A DNA stretch of 64,000 nucleotides. Origin: Elysia crispata (Eukaryota > Mollusca > Gastropoda > Plakobranchidae). Positions 42,530 through 55,800 of this stretch are shown here, piece by piece; within the stretch, counting starts at the first letter, position 1, and each line of letters starts with the position of its first letter. The stretch spans positions 37,884 through 101,883 of the forward strand of contig JAWDGP010006240.1 of assembly GCA_033675545.1 (NCBI GenBank), read 5' to 3'. Made by a program: the position numbers and the translations under genes. A model generated the notes under the pieces. It ran no database searches. It had not been told where the DNA came from and saw only the letters and a program-made list of their open reading frames with translations.

Positions 42530-45500
42530 AGAGCTAGGAAGAGAAATGAGAAGAGTTAAAGGAGGAGATGGAGACAGAAAGGGACAGAGCGGGTGCAGAG
42601 TATGAAGGGAGAAACTGAGTAGATTAAGGCAATCGGTCCAATTTCCCAGTTTCATCAATAATATCCACAACCATTCGAAATATAGTATTATTTTTCAAAT
42701 AGTCTTTGAAAGACTAAAACTTGAAAATTTTTAATTTGTAAAAGACCGAAAAGATTCTCCTGACAGCTAAATTTGGTGACAATGTTTTATTTTGTTAATT
42801 TTTTGTGGATAGTTAATGTTTTGCGTTTTGGTTCTCTGTTATTTTTTTTGTTTTGTTGTTGTTGTTGTTTTTGTTTTTGTTTTTGTTGTTTAATTTTGTT
42901 TTGTTTCGTGTGGATTTCATCACATATTCTATTCACAACTGTAAGTTTGAGATTGACTTTTTTGTTACCTTTGTCGACGGTCAAACGGCCATTATTGTCC
43001 CACTTTGTTTTTTCTTTCCTGCAAAAAAAATTTGAAGTCGAGCGTAATATGTATCCAGTTTCAATAAAGGAAATATAAATCTGTATCATCTGCTAAAAGA
43101 TATCGTGCGACAAACTTAGATTCCAACGTGGAATCTCCATTGTTTTCAGTTCAAGGGTCCACTTTGTGAGCTTATCAGGACACTTTCCACGTGGTTTATC
43201 TTTTCACTAGGCCAGCACTCCTTAAAAGGTTTTGAAGTATGCAGCATCAGATTATCTACAACATTAGCCCAGACTAAACAAACAGGTATGAGTCGTTCTT
43301 GTATCCGATAACTATCGATGATATCGAGGGTAAGAGATAAAGCTGAGTGGAGGTGATACTGTGATAATTAGTCATTGAAACAATTTATTTAGAAAGATAT
43401 GTTTCAGGGAAACTGGTCCCCAGAAACATCCTGTAGCATTTCGATAACTTTCTAGTTCGTCATGCTTTATCTAGCTCTACATATAGCCATCGAGTAAAAA
43501 AATGAGAGACTAAAAAGAAAGCATACACCACAATAACATTCTTTAGATAATTTAAGGCTTTCAACGCAGACAGATTTAATTATTGTACCTAAAGCTTAAC
43601 GAATTCAATATAAAGGTTTTCCTCACATTCGATAAATAATATATTAAAACTAGTGTTTTAATTTCCTGTGATACAGAGAATGCTTCTTTTGCTTTCTTTT
43701 TTTTTCGTTAAATTTTTTTAAACTTAAAATAAATAAAGTCTGAACAACATGTATTAACATTTAGATATCAATATTAATGTGGGAATTGCAAAATTGTTAG
43801 AAAGGTTTTATTACTAACACGCTTACACAAAGACATGCAGGTCTGTTTGTGGATTGATCTTCTCTAACAATACCGTTTGGATCCACACATAGTTCTTTCG
43901 GTGCAACCTCTGCTTCTTGGTTTTTGCATATTTTGTACAAATTTAAAATTTAATGCATTAACTGAGTATCGTATTTTTTTAATGTTTCGCTTTATATCAT
44001 GTCATATAATTTACAATGTCTTTTTTTTTAATCTTTTTTGATTGTTGACAAGAGCCTTAGAAGAGTTGTTATCGTTTCCTTATCCAAACTTAATGTTGAT
44101 CCTCATTAAATCTCTTCGACAGATAGGAATTAAGAAACTCTCTCCACCGTATCAGAGTTTTGCATTTGATGGCAAAAGCTGTTGTAAAATTATAATGAAT
44201 AATTGAATTATTGAGAAAAAACGAATTATTGTTGCTTCTGATGGTACAGCATTCGTCATGGGCTCTTTTAGAGTATATGAAATCAAATGTATCTGGCTTT
44301 CTTTGAGGTCAAGATTTTCTGCCAAAAGTGAATAATGGTGTATCATCTTGCAACTTTCAAGCTGCTCAATTTTCGTAATCGACACAAATAACATTTCAAA
44401 TATCTATGAATAGATTTTGATGTTGACATGCATATCTTTATGTTCTTATTATGAAAGGCTTTACCTAAACACTAATCTTTTCCTTCGATTTTCTGATTTC
44501 TATATTCTAATTTAATGTTCATTTTTTTAGTGTGTGTGTCTGTAATTTTTCCATCTGTCTTTTTTTACTTTACATTTTTTTAAGTTTTCAATTCAACAAA
44601 AATATTTTATAAAAAACATAAAGAAGTGCCTGTATCTGAAATAATTTGGGAGGAAGCTTTTGAGGGTAATCTCCGTCAGTGTAAGGCTGTATGTCGCCAG
44701 GAGCATGGAACGCGACACAACGAAATAACACAAGTGAAATACTCAGAAACATAATCACTACACTATGCTAGCCTGGCATTTTTTTCCTCTCTTCACTCCA
44801 TCCAAGGCATTGAAGCGACTAACTAACTGCGTTTTAGTTCCGTTTGCTTTCTCTTTGGTTTGGTTGTTTTTTTTCCCTTTAGTAAAAAGCACTGCCATGA
44901 CTTGTGTAACGTCGAAACCTATTTATCCGAAACAAAAAAGTGAACCCTGACAAATTCTTTTGTTATTCTATAGGCCTACTAAGTTTAGTTATTCTCATGC
45001 GTGACTTCTTCCATTTGCAGGTAATAATTATGTGATGCGTCAGGCAAAACCATGGCACATGGGGAAAATTTTACATCCAGTTTTTTTTGCATTTTTGTAT
45101 TCCCCTGTGTTTTCTGAACAAAAAGCACTTTAAATTTTTAAAATACCTTAATTAGAATATGAGATATTGCATTTTAAAGACATAAAATGGCCATGCCAAA
45201 CACACACGAGTAAACTTGTAACCATATAATGGCGTTACTTCTACAAACCAATACAAGCTGACAATAAAAAAAAAAACCCAGAGAAGATCAATCATTGAAA
45301 CAATACAAATCAAGTCACGCTTAACGTGATACTATAGCACGAAAACTTCTCGCCTGTCTACTTGCTTACTTAAACATTTGTCTTGCACAAACTGTACACT
45401 TTAGGGTTTTAACTTCGAAGTGACAGAAGAGGCCCTGACTCATGGAAGATACAATTTTAGAGGTTTCAAGTTTTAGATTAAAGAAGATTATCTTTTGGTG

Positions 45501-46320
45501 TGGGTTGAAAGGAGGAAAAACCTTAGTTTTGACTTCATTCACATTGGTAGGGTATTGTAATAGTAATTTATATACACTTCTGATAATACAAAAAGAAAAA
45601 TACTTTCCCTGTGTGTATGAAAAAGAGAAAGAAAATTAAATAGTATCAAAACATATTTAATTACCTGATGAGCTTAATTTTAATCTTTGTTTTCCAGATT
45701 GATATTGGTAGACTAGACTAGTCTAGAAAAAAAAATTGTTCACAGCTACTAGATATACGGTCACACTTTTCATGAGAGTGGATGAAAGAAAACGAATTTA
45801 ATTTTTAGGATAGTATTTCGGTTTAAAGCGTCTTGTAAAATGTCTCTATATTTCTCTCTCTCTTTCTATCTCTCTATGTGTGTGCCTCTCTCTTTCTGAT
45901 AAGTTTACGCATAAGCACATCAGATTAATTTCACAAGACTTAATATGCATGGGCTAATACGCACTATAGAATTGTAATAATTAGCGACTTCTTGCTCTTA
46001 TAGAATTCACAAGTGCTTGACAGCGAATTTCACAAAAGCTTATAGTTTCTTCCTGCTGTACAAACATCCACCAAAGAAACTTAATATCACAGTAACTGAT
46101 CTTTCTCTTCTATCCTCACAGTAGATTTTCTGAGCTCACAATTTTATTGGGTTACGTCTGGTTATATAGAGACACACATAGGCTATAATACTGAACGTTG
46201 CAATAATTATTTTTTCCGTTTCTACTACTAATCTATACCTAGCTTTACCTCATCTGGCCAGATAGGGCAGTGAGAAACCAGATTAAATACTATAAGAAAA
46301 CTAATGCGCTCTCTGAAGAC
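42530..46320. other. AT-rich intergenic stretch, no gene recognised
   Basis: A short (TTG/TTTTG)n run is at 42843-42905. No exon with splice sites and family resemblance was found. Plus- and minus-strand ORFs of 60-101 codons are compositionally random. Confidence 0.5.
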
Positions 46321-46332
46321 AGTTGCAAATCA

Positions 46333-48012
46333 CGTCAAACTGCATACTAGAACAGAGTCAGTCCTCTGTAAACACGGGGATGGACCAGACTGCATACTAG
46401 AACAGAGTTAGTCTTCTGTAAACCGAGGGATGAACCAGACTGCATACTAGAACAGAGTCAGTCCTCTGTAAACACGGGGATGGACCAGACTACATACTAG
46501 AACAGAGTGAGTCCTCTGTAAACACGGGGGATGAACCAGACTGCATACTAGAACAGAGTTAGTCCTCTGTAAACCGGGGGATGAACCAGACTGCATACTA
46601 GAACAGAGTCAGTCCTCTGTAAACACGGGGATGGACCAGACTACATACTAGAACAGAGTGAGTCCTCTGTAAACACGGGGATGGACCAGACTACATACTA
46701 GAACAGAGTGAGTCCTCTGTAAACACGGGGGATGGACCAGACTACATACTAGAACAGAGTGAGTCCTCTGTAAACACGGGGATGGACCAGACTACATACT
46801 AGAACAGAGTGAGTCCTCTGTAAACACGGGGATGGACCAGACTACATACTAGAACAGAGTGAGTCCTCTGTAAACACGGGGGATGAACCAGACTGCATAC
46901 TAGAACAGAGTTAGTCCTCTGTAAACCGAGGGATGAACCAGACTGCATACTAGAACAGAGTTAGTCCTCTGTAAACCGGGGGATGAACCAGACTGCATAC
47001 TAGAACAGAGTTAGTCCTCTGTAAACACGGGGATGAACCAGACTGCATACTAGAACAGAGTGAGTCCTCTGTAAACCGGGGGATGAACCAGACTGCATAC
47101 TAGAACAGAGTTAGTCCTCTGTAAACACGGGGATGGACCAGACTACATACTAGAACAGAGTTAGTCCTCTGTAAACACGGGGGATGAACCAGACTACATA
47201 CTAGAACAGAGTTAGTCCTCTGTAAACACGGGGGATGAACCAGACTGCATACTAGAACAGAGTTAGTCCTCTGTAAACACGGGGATGGACCAGACTACAT
47301 ACTAGAACAGAGTTAGTCCTCTGTAAACACGGGGGATGAACCAGACTACATACTAGAACAGAGTGAGTCCTCTGTAAACACGGGGATGGACCAGACTACA
47401 TACTAGAACAGAGTTAGTCCTCTGTAAACCGGGGGATGAACCAGACTGCATACTAGAACAGAGTTAGTCCTCTGTAAACACGGGGATGAACCAGACTGCA
47501 TACTAGAACAGAGTTAGTCCTCTGTAAACACGGGGATGAACCAGACTGCATACTAGAACAGAGTTAGTCCTCTGTAAACACGGGGATGAACCAGACTGCA
47601 TACTAGAACAGAGTGAGTCCTCTGTAAACACGGGGGATGGACCAGACTACATACTAGAACAGAGTGAGTCCTAAGTAAACACGGGGATGGACCAGACTAC
47701 ATTCTAGAACAGAGTGAATCCTGTGTAAACACGGGGGATGGACCAGACTACATACTAGAACAGAGTGAGTCCTGTGTAAACACGGGGATGAATCAGACTA
47801 CATACTAGAACAGAGTGAGTCCTCTGTAAACACGGGGGATGGACCAGACTACATACTAGAACAGAGTGAGTCCTCTGTAAACACGGGGGATGGACCAGAC
47901 TACATACTAGAACAGAGTGAGTCCTCTGTAAACACGGGGGATGGACCAGACTACATACTAGAACAGAGTGAGTCCTCTGTAAACACGGGGGATGGACCAG
48001 ACTACATACTAG
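46333..48012. repeat. 50-bp minisatellite, about 33 copies
   Basis: Unit of 49-51 bp: CCAGACTACATACTAGAACA, then GAGTGAGTCCTCTGTAAACA, then CGGGGATGGA. Two main variants differ at linked sites: CTGCATAC..GTTAGTCC..AAACCGGGGGATGAACC and CTACATAC..GTGAGTCC..AAACACGGGGATGGACC. The last copies near 47650-47790 carry private changes (CCTAAG, CCTGTG). The minus-strand 117-codon ORF reflects the repeat. It sits about 2.5 kb from the 3' end of gene B. Confidence 0.96.
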
Positions 48013-50316
48013 TCGAGAGTTCCTGCGCTCTCTGAGTACAATACCACTGCTTATCATCACTCTACAAAGTGTGAGTTTCACTAGAGGAAGCGAACTCCAT
48101 GATTTCACTTGATCTTTCAGTGACCGTTTGATTATTCAGAGCTCGGATCCTAGGTATAATTCGACCTGGTGAGGATGTTCAAATGGGAGCAAGATCTCTC
48201 AGACATCAAACTTCTACTCACTTCGATAAAATCACCACATGGATGTCTCAGGAAAACCTTATCTGAAATTCTCAGATTGAGCATTGAATACTCAGAAAAT
48301 GTCGAGTGTGTCTCCAGCCACAGAGCAAAACCTGGGCTCAAGGAATGCATAATTTGAATGCTAAGGAGAATTAGAGCAAAATAAACCCGTCTCTTAAGTC
48401 CAAGCTTTAGGCTACTTATGGTCAAACTTAAGTACGTCTTCTGACCTAGCATGCATTGACAACAAGGAGAAGAATAGAGCAGTTGATAGATCCCTAATGG
48501 ATATAGATAATCGTACCGATATCAAACGGTTTACAAAAGTCGCTGAGATTAGAAAACATCTGACAAGTCTAAAAACCTTGGAGATAGTATGAAAATGTTA
48601 CATTTGTTATGAAGATTTATAAAGTTATTTCAACAACAAAAAATAATAAGCCAATTTTATCTATGAATTTTATTATTTTAAAATTATATAGAAATAGGTA
48701 AAAAGCGAGATCTGAAATATAGGTTATCATTTTGAAAGCACATAAAATATGATGAGGAATGAAGTACGACGGGTAAAAGAATATAATTTTTTACGTTAAG
48801 ATAGAGCTTCTTCTTGAAATTATTTCGTGACAGGCTAGTTCTTACCAGCATATATACCCTCTCTCTATGTCAGAGCAGCAGCTGCTACAATTCCTGCGCT
48901 AACATAAGTAACTATTTCAACGTCCCCTAGCTTTAGTTTATGGTTAATACAGAGCAAAGGCAGGAAAGTGCGAAGGGGAATGGAGTAAAGAATTTTGGGT
49001 TTGGCAATGAAAAGGATTTTAAAAATATTTGATTACGTATTATATATAATTATATAGTGTGTACGATAAAGTATATTTATTGCTTAAACAAACCACCTGC
49101 AAATAGAATGGAGTAGGAAATTGAACTGTGAGTGGTGGGGAGGGAATGGGTGAAGGGTCTGTCACTGGCACTAGGCAAGAGTAAGTTTAGTGGAAGAAAT
49201 TTTCAATGAAAATTTTGATTAAGCATCAACATTCGTGATTATTTAGAAAAAAAGGGACGCATATGAAAAAAGTACGCATTGTTTTGAGGAGTATAAGCCA
49301 TGAACATAGTTCCTTTTGATGGAAGTTGTTAAACAAATTGTACACAAGCTGCCTTTGAAATAAATTGACAGTTAAATGTATAAATTCGCAGATTTTTGAA
49401 AGATTCATTTCTCTAGCTTTGAGTCAATACAGATAAAGTAGGTTTATATTTGTTTGTTTTCTTCAAAGCATGAGTCCGGCAAAGGCCATGTATATTTATT
49501 TACACTCGCCTCTTAATCCTGTGCAAGGATGTTTGAGGTGGTACGAGTGTAAAGGGGAAGAGAAAGGAGATAACCTAGTAGGGTATATTGTCTTTTATAT
49601 TAGCTTCAGATGTAAGAGAAGGTCTCCATTTTTTAAAGTCTTAAATGGAAAAAACGTGAACTTTCCGAGTGCGGTCTCTTAATTATTGAGTCTCTGAACT
49701 TCCCTGTGCGAAAAATACTAGCAAGGGAGACAACTCGACTACTGTGTTTGATAAGTCAAGGATCATATCCGCTTGAATATCGAATTTTTTTTTCCTTTAC
49801 TCATAGTTGCATGTGCTAGTGGAATAAGTTATGCTTTAATAACCCTTAAAATCTTTAGTGCCTCAAGAGATCATAGCACCCACCAAGAACAAGTTCTTTT
49901 ATTAAGGCAAAGTAATTCTGAAAAAATCTGTATTTTTTCGTTTAACACAGTCATGAAACAAGAAAATATTTCTGAGAATTGAAGAATATCACATTTTTTG
50001 TGCAATAAGATATAATAGATGTTTATATGGAGCTATATGTAAGTTAATTGAAAGGAGAGCGAAATAAAAGTTTACCTTACCTGGTATTGAAAAAAAAAAA
50101 AAAAAATATATTAGACAAGATTGTTTTGTTTTGGTTTTTTTTTTTCTGCGCTGTGGTCCTGCAGCTATTAATCTAATTATGGAAATAGAAAACGATTTTT
50201 AGTTTTGACATACTTCATAAAAAAATGTTTTACCACGATTAACTTGTACTATGCTGGAACAGGGTAAGAGAGATGGCTACTTAATATTATTATGTTGTTA
50301 TTAAGCTGTTTTAACT
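48013..50316. other. AT-rich intergenic stretch, no gene recognised
   Basis: Downstream of gene B. ORFs of 60-100 codons show no domains. A short word TGCGCTCTCTGA occurs on both flanks of the 50-bp minisatellite (near 46308 and 48026), perhaps by chance. Confidence 0.5.
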
Positions 50317-50327
50317 TTTATTTTATT
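50317..50327 (-). promoter_or_regulatory. Candidate polyadenylation signals of claudin-like gene B
   Basis: Two overlapping AATAAA hexamers on the minus strand, about 165 bp past the stop codon at 50491. Confidence 0.45.
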
Positions 50328-50490
50328 TAAACTGATACATGGCTATGGAATGTTTCTGTTAACCGTCGACAACACGATGACTTGATGATTTTTAGCAACG
50401 TCAGTTCTCAAATACAGTGTCGTATCCAACAATCTTGTTGATTTTCCATTCTTCAAGAATCTTCTGTAAACGGCCGTGGTTGTTGTGGGT

Positions 50491-50636
50491 TTAGTGAGTC
50501 GCGCCGTAGGCAGCACCACCGCCCAGCAGCAGGACGATGGCGCCGGTGATGCTCAGACCGAACGAGTAGCCAAAGTTCCACGAGGAGTCTTTGAGCTTCA
50601 CGGCGAATAGAATGACACAGATGATGATCAGGATAA
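50491..50636 (-). CDS. Gene B last exon (end of TM3, TM4, C-terminus)
   Basis: Acceptor CTCCACAG|TTATCC and TAA at 50493-50491 on the minus strand. It shares FGYSFGLSI with gene A exon 3. The ATG-initiated minus-strand ORF over it is in another frame and is not the gene. Confidence 0.88.
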
Positions 50637-53552
50637 CTGTGGAGGAGCAATCCCAGAGCCAAAATTTAGAGATCTTTTTTCTATGGGTCCCAAATCAACA
50701 CTTTTATACTATTTATATTCAATTAATAATTTCAATAACCCATGAAAAAAAGTGCCAAACTAGACAATAATATTGGAATGTAAAAGTTTGTTTTTTTTTT
50801 TACTTAGGAGCCATGCTTTATGCTTTTGTGAGCGTATTAAACAACGGAGCCATCAGTGAGGAAGTAAAATGTTTTCAGAGCGTGATAAATAAAGTCAGAA
50901 ACAATAGATAGCATAAAATGCTCAAACGTATACACCAATATATTACTGCGAGGAGCTTCGAAATACCTCATGACTTTTGAGAGTCATTACTTTGCAAAAT
51001 CGCTTTCTCCTTTTAAAACAAGTACACATCTAACACAATACATTTGTAACTTTATGCACAGAGCTACAAAATTATCTTTACGTTTACATGTCGCAATGCC
51101 ACAGATACTTTAAAACATGCTCGAATTCACCAGTTACCACGTAACATAACGAAAATACCAAATGCATTAAATAAAAAAAAAGCATCCAACATAAATAATA
51201 CAACAGTAAGCTTCCTACAAACAAGTTTTGTTTAACCATGGCGCCTGAAAGATTCAATTGTTTTAAATGCCCAAATCATTAAAGAATTTATAATTTGGAG
51301 ATTTCACTGTTACACGATATTCATACAATACGAATTCTTGATTCTCGGTATAAAGGATTGTTTCTCTCTAATAGTCATTCCTCAAACAAAATCAACACTT
51401 TAATCACCAAAACAATCAATTTAAATTTACCTTATATGTTAGATTGGTTTTTAAAAGGGTAAGATGGTACTTTCTGATAGTAAAGACGATTGATCATTAC
51501 CATGATAAATTATATAACAGATCTAAAACCAGATTGCATTCAAACCCGCTGATTTGTGCAACTCTCACTATACCAAGCTAGTGTTGATAGCAGAATGCGG
51601 AGACTGCAGGCAGTTTGTCCTCTTTACTGTTACGCACTTTTACGCTCTAACTTAGGATTTTCCTACGTGGAATATAATCTTTTCAAATTCTATTAATTTT
51701 GCTTTCAGAGGGGTGGAACATCTCTCAAACCCTCGGCTCTTGGGATGCGTTGAGCGCTTTGAATGTGCATTAAACGAGCTTAAAATAGACATAATTACAA
51801 CCGTTATTGTGTGCCTTTAATTAAAGATCAAATTAGAAGCCTATGGTACCTGTTTTTACATCGGCTGCGTCAGCGAAAGAATCAAATCTTGCTTTAATTG
51901 ACATAGTGAGATCTATAATGTTTACCATTTAACTATTTGGCACAACAAGATGTATAGGGTAAGCGGATAGACTTAACAAAAACATGCTTCTAGTGTTCTT
52001 TTGTCCGAGAGTTAAACGAAATACATGCATATTACTCTAACCCTCAATATGCTAAAGTTTGGTCACTTTAGTACCTAGGTCTATTATTCTGGATGTTTCG
52101 TTCTATGACTCCACTCGATATGGGTCAAGAAGTTAGAGAGGTCGCCTCTACCCTGTGTCAGCAAGAGTCACTAAATTACCATGGAACATCATTCTAGTGG
52201 GCTTTCCAGATTCCCGAGATCGACTATGCTCACCAATGTGAGAGAACAAGTTGAAGTCTTGAACTACCACCGTCTATGAAGGACAATGACAATTCATAAC
52301 AAACAGCTAAATGGTAAAATGCTATATAATTTAGTCAATTTCAAAATTCAGTTGTTCCACTTTACTGCAATGTGAAACCAGAAAGAAAATGTTAGTCATT
52401 ATCTAAACGTTCGGAAGGAAACTTCCGAGCGCGCTTCTTAGATTAAGAAAAGTTATAATTTTTTCCTGTGAGTTAAGGCAGGTTAGCTGGTCACTTATGC
52501 CATATCGGGTAAAATTAACATCCAAACCCTTTTAAACATTTTCATGTGTCTAGTGTAACAGAGCCGCCGCTTTAATATTGGAGACTCATTAACCTCCGAC
52601 TAATCTTTATTTTCTTCCACTTTTGTTTTTAAAGAGATTGGGGGTTTTGCCGTTTCAACACAGACTATCAAACGTGGAATATTTTTTATATCCTCAATGA
52701 AATGTTATGCATATTGCCTTTTAACTTTTCCTTGGTAGTTTTTTATTTATTTTGTTAAATTTTTACCAGTTTGTTTACTTCAACGCCTCCTTGGCACCCG
52801 TCAGTCCAATACTGTGGAGTGACACAGATGCTCAAAACTTAAGAGTTTTACCATCACTTACTATGAGCTTCTCGTTCGTTTTGCCACAACTAAAATTACA
52901 TGACTAGCTATATTAGAAGATAGATCAATAGATAAATTGTCAGACGAAGTAGATTGAAAGATAGGCATATAGGTAGATAGATGGACAGACAGAGAGGAAG
53001 ACATAATAGATAGATATACAGATTTACTACAAAACTACCAGTGTCCTGGAAACGAAAAAAAACATCAACACAAGGTCGGAATAGCAACCGAACACACCTC
53101 AGTCATACCCGAAGAGAACTGTTGACAAGCGACACTTTTGTCCTCCGCTCGAAACACCAGTGTCGTATGAAGAGAATTTAAGGTAGGATCATCTATATCT
53201 ATGAAATGCTCCCACAGTTGAGCACTCTTATCAATTATTTCAACTTATCTTCAAACTATATACAGATAGATATGTAGATGGATAGATAGATAGATATACA
53301 AACAGGTAGATAGATATATCTGTAGAAAAACACAGAAACGTGGCGGTGGCAGTTTAATTTGGTTGTGATGAGTGAGTGAATCTTGACCGCGCTTGAACTC
53401 ACAAGAAACAACGGCTGCCAGGAGACAGAGTAGACCGAGAGACTTGAAGTCTATGTTCGTCAAGCCCATGTACATGATGAACGCTAGAGCGCCGGCCCCC
53501 AGTCCGAAAAGCATCCCGAGGATGGCCATTGCCTGGCATGCCTTAAGCCAGT
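50491..53552 (-). CDS. Claudin/PMP22-superfamily protein, gene B (partial, exons 2 and 3)
   Basis: A tandem paralogue of gene A. Exons 53552-53403 and 50636-50491 join in phase 1 (T|TT restores Phe), exactly as in gene A, giving 98 residues to the stop. After the join it reads DWLKACQAMAILGMLFGLGA (TM2), then a TM3 ending AAVVSFILIIICVIL, a short loop KLKDSSWNFGYSFGLS, and TM4 ending GGGAAYGATH. Compared with gene A the tail is shorter. The first exon (TM1 and the W..GFW..C loop) should lie at higher coordinates and end in phase 1 with G; I found none between 53.6 and 64 kb, so it is probably outside the window. A strongly GC-biased third-position pattern in exon 3 stands out from the AT-rich surroundings. 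The role in the membrane is inferred from the family only. Confidence 0.85.
50637..53402 (-). other. Intron of gene B
   Basis: About 2.8 kb with GT..AG ends. It includes degenerate GATA/GACA repeats at about 52915-53015 and 53265-53315, the latter close to the exon 2 donor. No other feature was recognised. Confidence 0.75.
53403..53552 (-). CDS. Gene B internal exon (TM2 and start of TM3)
   Basis: Acceptor CTTCCTTCTCAG|AC with a good pyrimidine tract and donor TTTCTT|GTGAGT on the minus strand; 150 bp, phase 1 on both sides. The AC start needs a G from exon 1 to give Asp, as in gene A. Confidence 0.9.
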
Positions 53553-54460
53553 CTGAGAAGGAAGAAAATCAAAAATTAATAAAAAGAAATTTCATAATAA
53601 GGACTATTGAAGGGACTGCATGCTATGGGATGTTTATGGAATTGTAGGACAAGTCAAACAGCTTAATCGCATAGATCTAGAAATTGACTCTATTTCACCA
53701 TAGTCTAGGTGTAGACATTCTTACGCGAAAGAGCAGTCTAAATTTGTAGGGATCTGAAGATCAAAATAAGAAAAAAAAAAAAGAAAAGAAAAAGAGAAGT
53801 CTTGTTAAGAGGACTTGAGTATGGTATTTTTAGATTTGAATAGATATTATTATAAACCTTTTCCATGGTTGAGTTAGTTTATATATAAAAGGCAACTTCG
53901 ATTTTTCCTACTCTATCTCCTTCAATAACACTCACGGTGCAGTTTAGTTCTGATCTGCCAATATCAATCTCCTGTGTTGTCAGTAAAATTCTAGGAAAAA
54001 TATGGAGTTAGGCTGAATATGCTTCCGGGAGTTCTTTATATTTTATTGTAATTTGGGTCGTCCACTAATTTTCTGGTGATGAACTTAATAACTTTTAAGT
54101 GAATGTTTAAGTGTTTTACATTCAAATCTAAATTACTGTTTTGCAGTATTTTAAAACACAAATTTCTTGTAACACACACGACGTGGTTCAAGAACTATCC
54201 AAGAAGAAGCTGAAAATGGAAAAAAAAAACCTGCATATGTTTCATAAAATTAGATCAACTTAACTGTTATCCACGAAAGATTAAGATATTCAACAAATGA
54301 TAAAAATCCATGATTGGGCCAGACTGTAGAACTAACAATGTTCGGGCCATTGCATCTAATGAAGTGAATCTACTAAAGCTCTATAATTTTAATAACACCA
54401 GGACTGAACTTAAAAGTATTGAAAACTGGTGAAGATCTGAAGAGCGAATCCATTATTTAA
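53553..54460. other. Non-coding stretch upstream of gene B exon 2
   Basis: Presumably part of gene B intron 1. AT-rich, with an A/G-rich run at 53768-53797. No exon 1 was found. Confidence 0.5.
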
Positions 54461-54469
54461 ATTAATTAC

Positions 54470-55800
54470 AAATTTGAAGGCTGAGACAATTTGACAACAG
54501 TTGAAGAAAGATGAAGAAAAGAATTCAGGAAACATCAAGCTCGATGGCAGAGGACATACTGAACTTAATGGAAGAAAAATGAAAAGTAAACGATGGTGAT
54601 ATGAAATACAAACAGATTAAGAAAACATTCAGGAATAAATGCAATGAAGCTAAAGATGAATGGATTAATTTACAATACCAAGAGAAAGAGAACAACACAA
54701 TCGGTTACACTAAATTCATGTACCAGAAAATCAAAGTAGTAGCTACACAAAATTCAGCATCGAAACCAGGATGCATAAAATCAAAAACCGGCAACATCCT
54801 CATAGAGAGAGACGACATCCTCACGAGGTGGTCAGAATACATGGAAGACCTTTTTTATGTCACCAGAGGCTGCCATCTACAATAAGAAAAACGCAATGGA
54901 AGGACCAACGATCCTGAAGGAAGTTGAACATTCCATTATTAAAATGAAACTACGAAAGGTAAAAAGACCTTATAGCATACCAGTGGAAGTGGTTAAAATC
55001 CTAGAATATCATCAGGTGTCACCGAGACGACAAATCTAATATACACTATCTACAACACTGGAGGGGTCCCAGCAGACAAGAAAAGTAAATGTTCATTACA
55101 TTTTAGGAACAATTGACTGTAAACAACATAGAACGATAAGTTTAATGAGCCACCGTACAAAACTTAAAGTTTAAAAACTAATGAAGAGAGTTTGAAACGG
55201 ACTTTCTCCAGACAGTAGAACAAAGAAAGAAATAGTTACAGTCCACACCTTGTATGGAAATATCAATAAACGTTCAAAAATATCTACACTTATGTTTCAT
55301 TGACTATTCAAAAGTATTTGACCGATTAAGCATGAAGTTCTCTTTGAGATCCTGACACTTGAATGGTAAAGACCTAAGAATCTTACAAAATTTATGTTGG
55401 GAACAAGAAGCGGCAATAGGAATAGAAGGTGAATGCAATGAATGCAAGTCAATACACAGAGGAGTGAGACAGATTTGTATGTCACCTGATTTTAAAATCT
55501 ACAGTGAAATGATTCCACGCAACATCAACGATTATAAAGAAGTTTAAGTCAAAATTTGGACACATTATCACCAATCTGAGACACACAGACGACACCGGGT
55601 TTATAGCAGTCTCCAAGAAAGCACCTAGAATGGTTTGAATTAAACAGTGTTTTAGTGGCAGAAGAGAGCGGCAAGAGAGGGTTAGAACTGAATGTCAAAA
55701 ATAAAAAAAAAAACATAGTACATGGTTATATCAAAGAGAAGTCAAATATCCACATTTAACATCAGCTTCAAAGGGACAACATCAAACAAACATCAGTCAA
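54470..55800 (+). mobile_element. RTE-like LINE fragment, reverse transcriptase part, plus strand
   Basis: Plus-strand fragments follow the order of RTE/BovB-like LINE proteins: MAEDILNLMEEK, then FRNKCNEAKDEWI and the linker IKSKTGNILIERDDILTRW. RT motifs follow: KVKRPYSIPVEVVKIL, a DYSKVFDR motif-A relic (55305-55330), QEAAIGIEGECNECKSIHRG, and LRHTDDT at 55576-55596 in place of LRYADDT. It continues ESGKRGLELNVK and NISFKGTT and stops at 55800, where an oppositely oriented LINE begins. Frameshifts and stops occur throughout. No endonuclease precedes it. Confidence 0.82.

Noticed and set aside
47755-48108. Minus-strand 117-codon ORF with Leu/Val/Cys-rich repeats
   Set aside because: Generated by 51-bp copies of the minisatellite that happen to keep frame; it breaks wherever 50-bp copies occur.
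50453-50662. Minus-strand ATG-initiated ORF of 69 codons rich in Arg/His
   Set aside because: It is a shadow in another frame of the true last exon of claudin-like gene B.
53393-53647. Plus-strand ORF of 84 codons over the gene B internal exon
   Set aside because: It is antisense to the exon at 53403-53552, whose splice sites, phase and paralogue support the minus strand. The plus-strand ORF at 27750-28037 is rejected for the same reason against the gene A exon.
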